Assembly (NCBI RefSeq): GCF_900187065.1
Contig: NZ_LT906483.1
Coordinates: 3,782,001 to 3,846,000 of the forward strand
From: Mycolicibacterium thermoresistibile
GTDB taxonomy: Bacteria; Actinomycetota; Actinomycetes; Mycobacteriales; Mycobacteriaceae
Length of the DNA: 64,000 nucleotides
Direction: 5' to 3'
Both the position numbers and the translations under genes were made by a program. Below the pieces are notes generated by a model. It had not been told where the DNA came from and did not search any database. It worked only from the letters and a program-made list of their open reading frames with translations. The first letter of the stretch is position 1, and each line of letters begins with the position of its first letter. Positions 62,324 through 64,000 of the stretch are shown piece after piece.

Positions 62324-64000
62324 CGTGGTCGCCGCTTGTCGCTCGTCACAGCCGCTGCACCTCCGAACCTGGTTATATCAACTTCGCCCTCGGTGTCGCC
62401 ATGGAGCATCAGCAACAATCCAGCCACCATCTGGGCCAGCTCCAGATCCCGGATCCGGGGTGAGCCGATACCGCCGGACCGCGGAATGGTCACCTGCACA
62501 GTCGATGTCGTCGCCCGGTAGTGCGCTCCTGGATACAGCCGCTTGAGCCGCACCTGCTGGGAGTCCTGCAGGGTCAGCGGCGCCACCCGGACCGTGGCCT
62601 CCGACGGGGCGCTCACCTCGGTCACGCCGAACCGCCGGCACAGCAGCCGCAACCGTGCCACCGCCACCAGCCGCTGCGCTGGTTCGGGCAACGGTCCATA
62701 CCGGTCGACCAGCTCGTCGACAACCGCGGCGATCCCGTCGTCGTCCGGGGCAGACGCCAACCTGCGGTAGGCCTCCAGCCGGAGCCGGTCGCTGGCGATG
62801 TACTCCGGCGGCAGATGCGCGTCGATCGGCAGATCGATCCGGATATCCTTCGGTTCCTCCGGAGTGGCAACGGTTTTGCCTTCGGCAGCGGCCCGGTACG
62901 CCTCGACGGCCTCGCCGACCAGCCGCACGTACAGGTCGAAGCCGACCCCGGCGACATGCCCGGACTGCTCGACGCCGAGCACGTTTCCGGCGCCGCGGAT
63001 CTCCAGGTCCTTCATCGCCACCGCCATCCCGGCGCCCAGTTCGTTGTTCTGCGCGACGGTGGCCAGCCGGTCGTATGCGGTCTCGGTGAGCGGCGCGTCC
63101 GGCGGATACAGGAAGTAGGCGTAGCCGCGTTCCCGGCTGCGCCCCACCCGGCCGCGCAGCTGGTGCAGCTGGGAGAGGCCGAAGGTGTCGGCCCGCTCCA
63201 CGATCAGGGTATTGGCGTTGGAGATGTCCAGCCCGGTCTCCACGATCGTGGTGCACACCAGGATGTCGTATTCGCGGTTCCAGAACCCCTCGACGGTGCG
63301 CTCCAGGGCCTCCTCGTTCATCTGGCCGTGCGCGACGACCACCCGCGCCTCGGGCACCAGTTCACGTACCCGCGCGGCCGCCTTGTCGATGGTGCTGACC
63401 CGGTTGTGGATGTAGAACGCCTGCCCGTCGCGCAGCAGTTCGCGGCGCAGCGCGGCGGCGATCTGCTTGTCGTCGTACGGGCCGACATAGGTCAGCACCG
63501 GGTAGCGCTCCTCGGGCGGGGTGAGGATCGTCGACATCTCCCGGATCCCGGCCAGGCTCATCTCCAGGGTGCGCGGGATCGGGGTGGCGCTCATGGTCAG
63601 CACGTCGACATGGGTGCGCATCGACTTGATGTGCTCTTTGTGTTCGACGCCGAAGCGCTGCTCCTCATCGATGATGACCAGCCCGAGGTCCTTCCAGCGC
63701 ACCCCGGTCTGCAGCAGCCGGTGCGTGCCGATCACGATGTCGACCGACCCGTCGGCCATGCCCTCGAGCACCGCGCGGGATTCGCTGGGGCTGGTGAACC
63801 GCGACAGCCCCTTGATCGTGACCGGGAAACCGGCCATCCGCTCGGTGAACGTCTGCAGATGCTGGTCGGCCAGCAGCGTCGTCGGGACCAGCACCGCGAC
63901 CTGCTTGCCGTCCTGCACGGCCTTGAACGCGGCCCGCACCGCGATCTCGGTCTTGCCGTACCCGACGTCGCCGCAGATCACCCGGTCCATCGGGACCGGT
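62320..64000 (-). CDS. mfd: Transcription-repair coupling factor Mfd, C-terminal part (runs off the right edge)
   Basis: About 560 residues of the helicase half. Walker A GDVGYGKTE sits near the window edge, then the DEEQ box IIDEEQRFGVEHKE, TMSATPIPRT, the RecG-like LHQLRGRVGRSRERGYAYFLY block and the C-terminal TRCF domain. Mfd displaces stalled RNA polymerase and recruits UvrA. The frame is open to position 64000, so the start, UvrB-like and RNAP-binding domains lie beyond it. mazG follows with a 4-bp overlap. Confidence 0.97.
   Translation of the reverse strand, partial: PVPMDRVICGDVGYGKTEIAVRAAFKAVQDGKQVAVLVPTTLLADQHLQTFTERMAGFPVTIKGLSRFTSPSESRAVLEGMADGSVDIVIGTHRLLQTGVRWKDLGLVIIDEEQRFGVEHKEHIKSMRTHVDVLTMSATPIPRTLEMSLAGIREMSTILTPPEERYPVLTYVGPYDDKQIAAALRRELLRDGQAFYIHNRVSTIDKAAARVRELVPEARVVVAHGQMNEEALERTVEGFWNREYDILVCTTIVETGLDISNANTLIVERADTFGLSQLHQLRGRVGRSRERGYAYFLYPPDAPLTETAYDRLATVAQNNELGAGMAVAMKDLEIRGAGNVLGVEQSGHVAGVGFDLYVRLVGEAVEAYRAAAEGKTVATPEEPKDIRIDLPIDAHLPPEYIASDRLRLEAYRRLASAPDDDGIAAVVDELVDRYGPLPEPAQRLVAVARLRLLCRRFGVTEVSAPSEATVRVAPLTLQDSQQVRLKRLYPGAHYRATTSTVQVTIPRSGGIGSPRIRDLELAQMVAGLLLMLHGDTEGEVDITRFGGAAAVTSDKRRPR

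Overview
The window is about 64 kb of very GC-rich actinobacterial chromosome, almost certainly from a rapidly growing Mycobacterium (Mycolicibacterium). The evidence is mycobacterium-specific genes (mca, pra, lpqV, lpqU, an Ag85-type mycolyltransferase, a DUF7159/DUF7937 pair), frequent GTG/TTG starts, and gene order. Read on the minus strand, the left ~36 kb follows the order M. tuberculosis Rv1095-Rv1057 (phoH2, desA2, glyA, coaA, the short-chain isoprenyl diphosphate synthase, hemolysin III, mca, greA, metB, pra, cbs, lipU, a GDSL esterase, fadA3, a Bax1-I protein, echA9, echA8, Rv1069c, a rhodanese, a cupin, lpqV, patatins, fadD14, the Rv1057 propeller). The right ~10 kb follows Rv1026-Rv1020 (ppx, DUF501, ftsB-like, eno, lpqU, mazG, mfd). 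The genes between Rv1057 and Rv1026 in M. tuberculosis are absent here, and an accessory block at about 36.3-54.3 kb takes their place.

Region by region. 1-11 kb: phoH2 (cut by the window edge), an acyl-ACP desaturase, glyA, a DUF885 hydrolase divergent from coaA, a tandem pair of small membrane paralogues, a membrane protein with an unrecognised C-terminal domain, Z-FPP synthase, hemolysin III, a ketosteroid-isomerase-like protein and mca. 11-22 kb: DUF4307, greA behind a structured leader, GPP34, metB and cbs (sulfur amino acids), an acyl-CoA dehydrogenase, pra, lipU, a GDSL esterase, fadA3. 22-36 kb: a Bax1-I protein, the echA9-echA8 operon, a membrane alpha/beta hydrolase, a coupled cysteine dioxygenase-rhodanese pair, lpqV, a CPBP protease, two patatins, SRPBCC, a Rossmann oxidoreductase, fadD14 and the propeller protein.

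Accessory block: a mycolyltransferase, a COG0523 metallochaperone GTPase, the DUF7159-DUF7937 pair, CsbD, a TetR-NTF2-R2lox cluster with three matching palindromes and a consensus CRP site, a phage-type endolysin pair (amidase plus LysB esterase), a small membrane protein with three GTCACA repeats over its start, an Excalibur protein, a Tat acetamidase-family protein, a short-arm tRNA-Leu(UAA), a hydrolase, a propionyl/acetyl-CoA synthetase, a 34-residue cysteine-rich protein and DUF4383. The core block then resumes, interrupted by an EfeO-EfeB iron/heme pair behind an IdeR box.

The most striking unexplained structure is a family of intergenic elements (21676-22254 in two copies, 50500-50700, 61010-61227). 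Each has 10-bp boxes (consensus about TYGRGYGTGC) repeated at 20-bp steps in one orientation, a core of about 38 bp containing a CCGA(A)TTC-like motif, then boxes at 20-bp steps in the opposite orientation. In three of the four copies the last left box and first right box are exactly 48 bp apart. The geometry suggests a phased array of protein-binding sites, not a CRISPR or a terminator.
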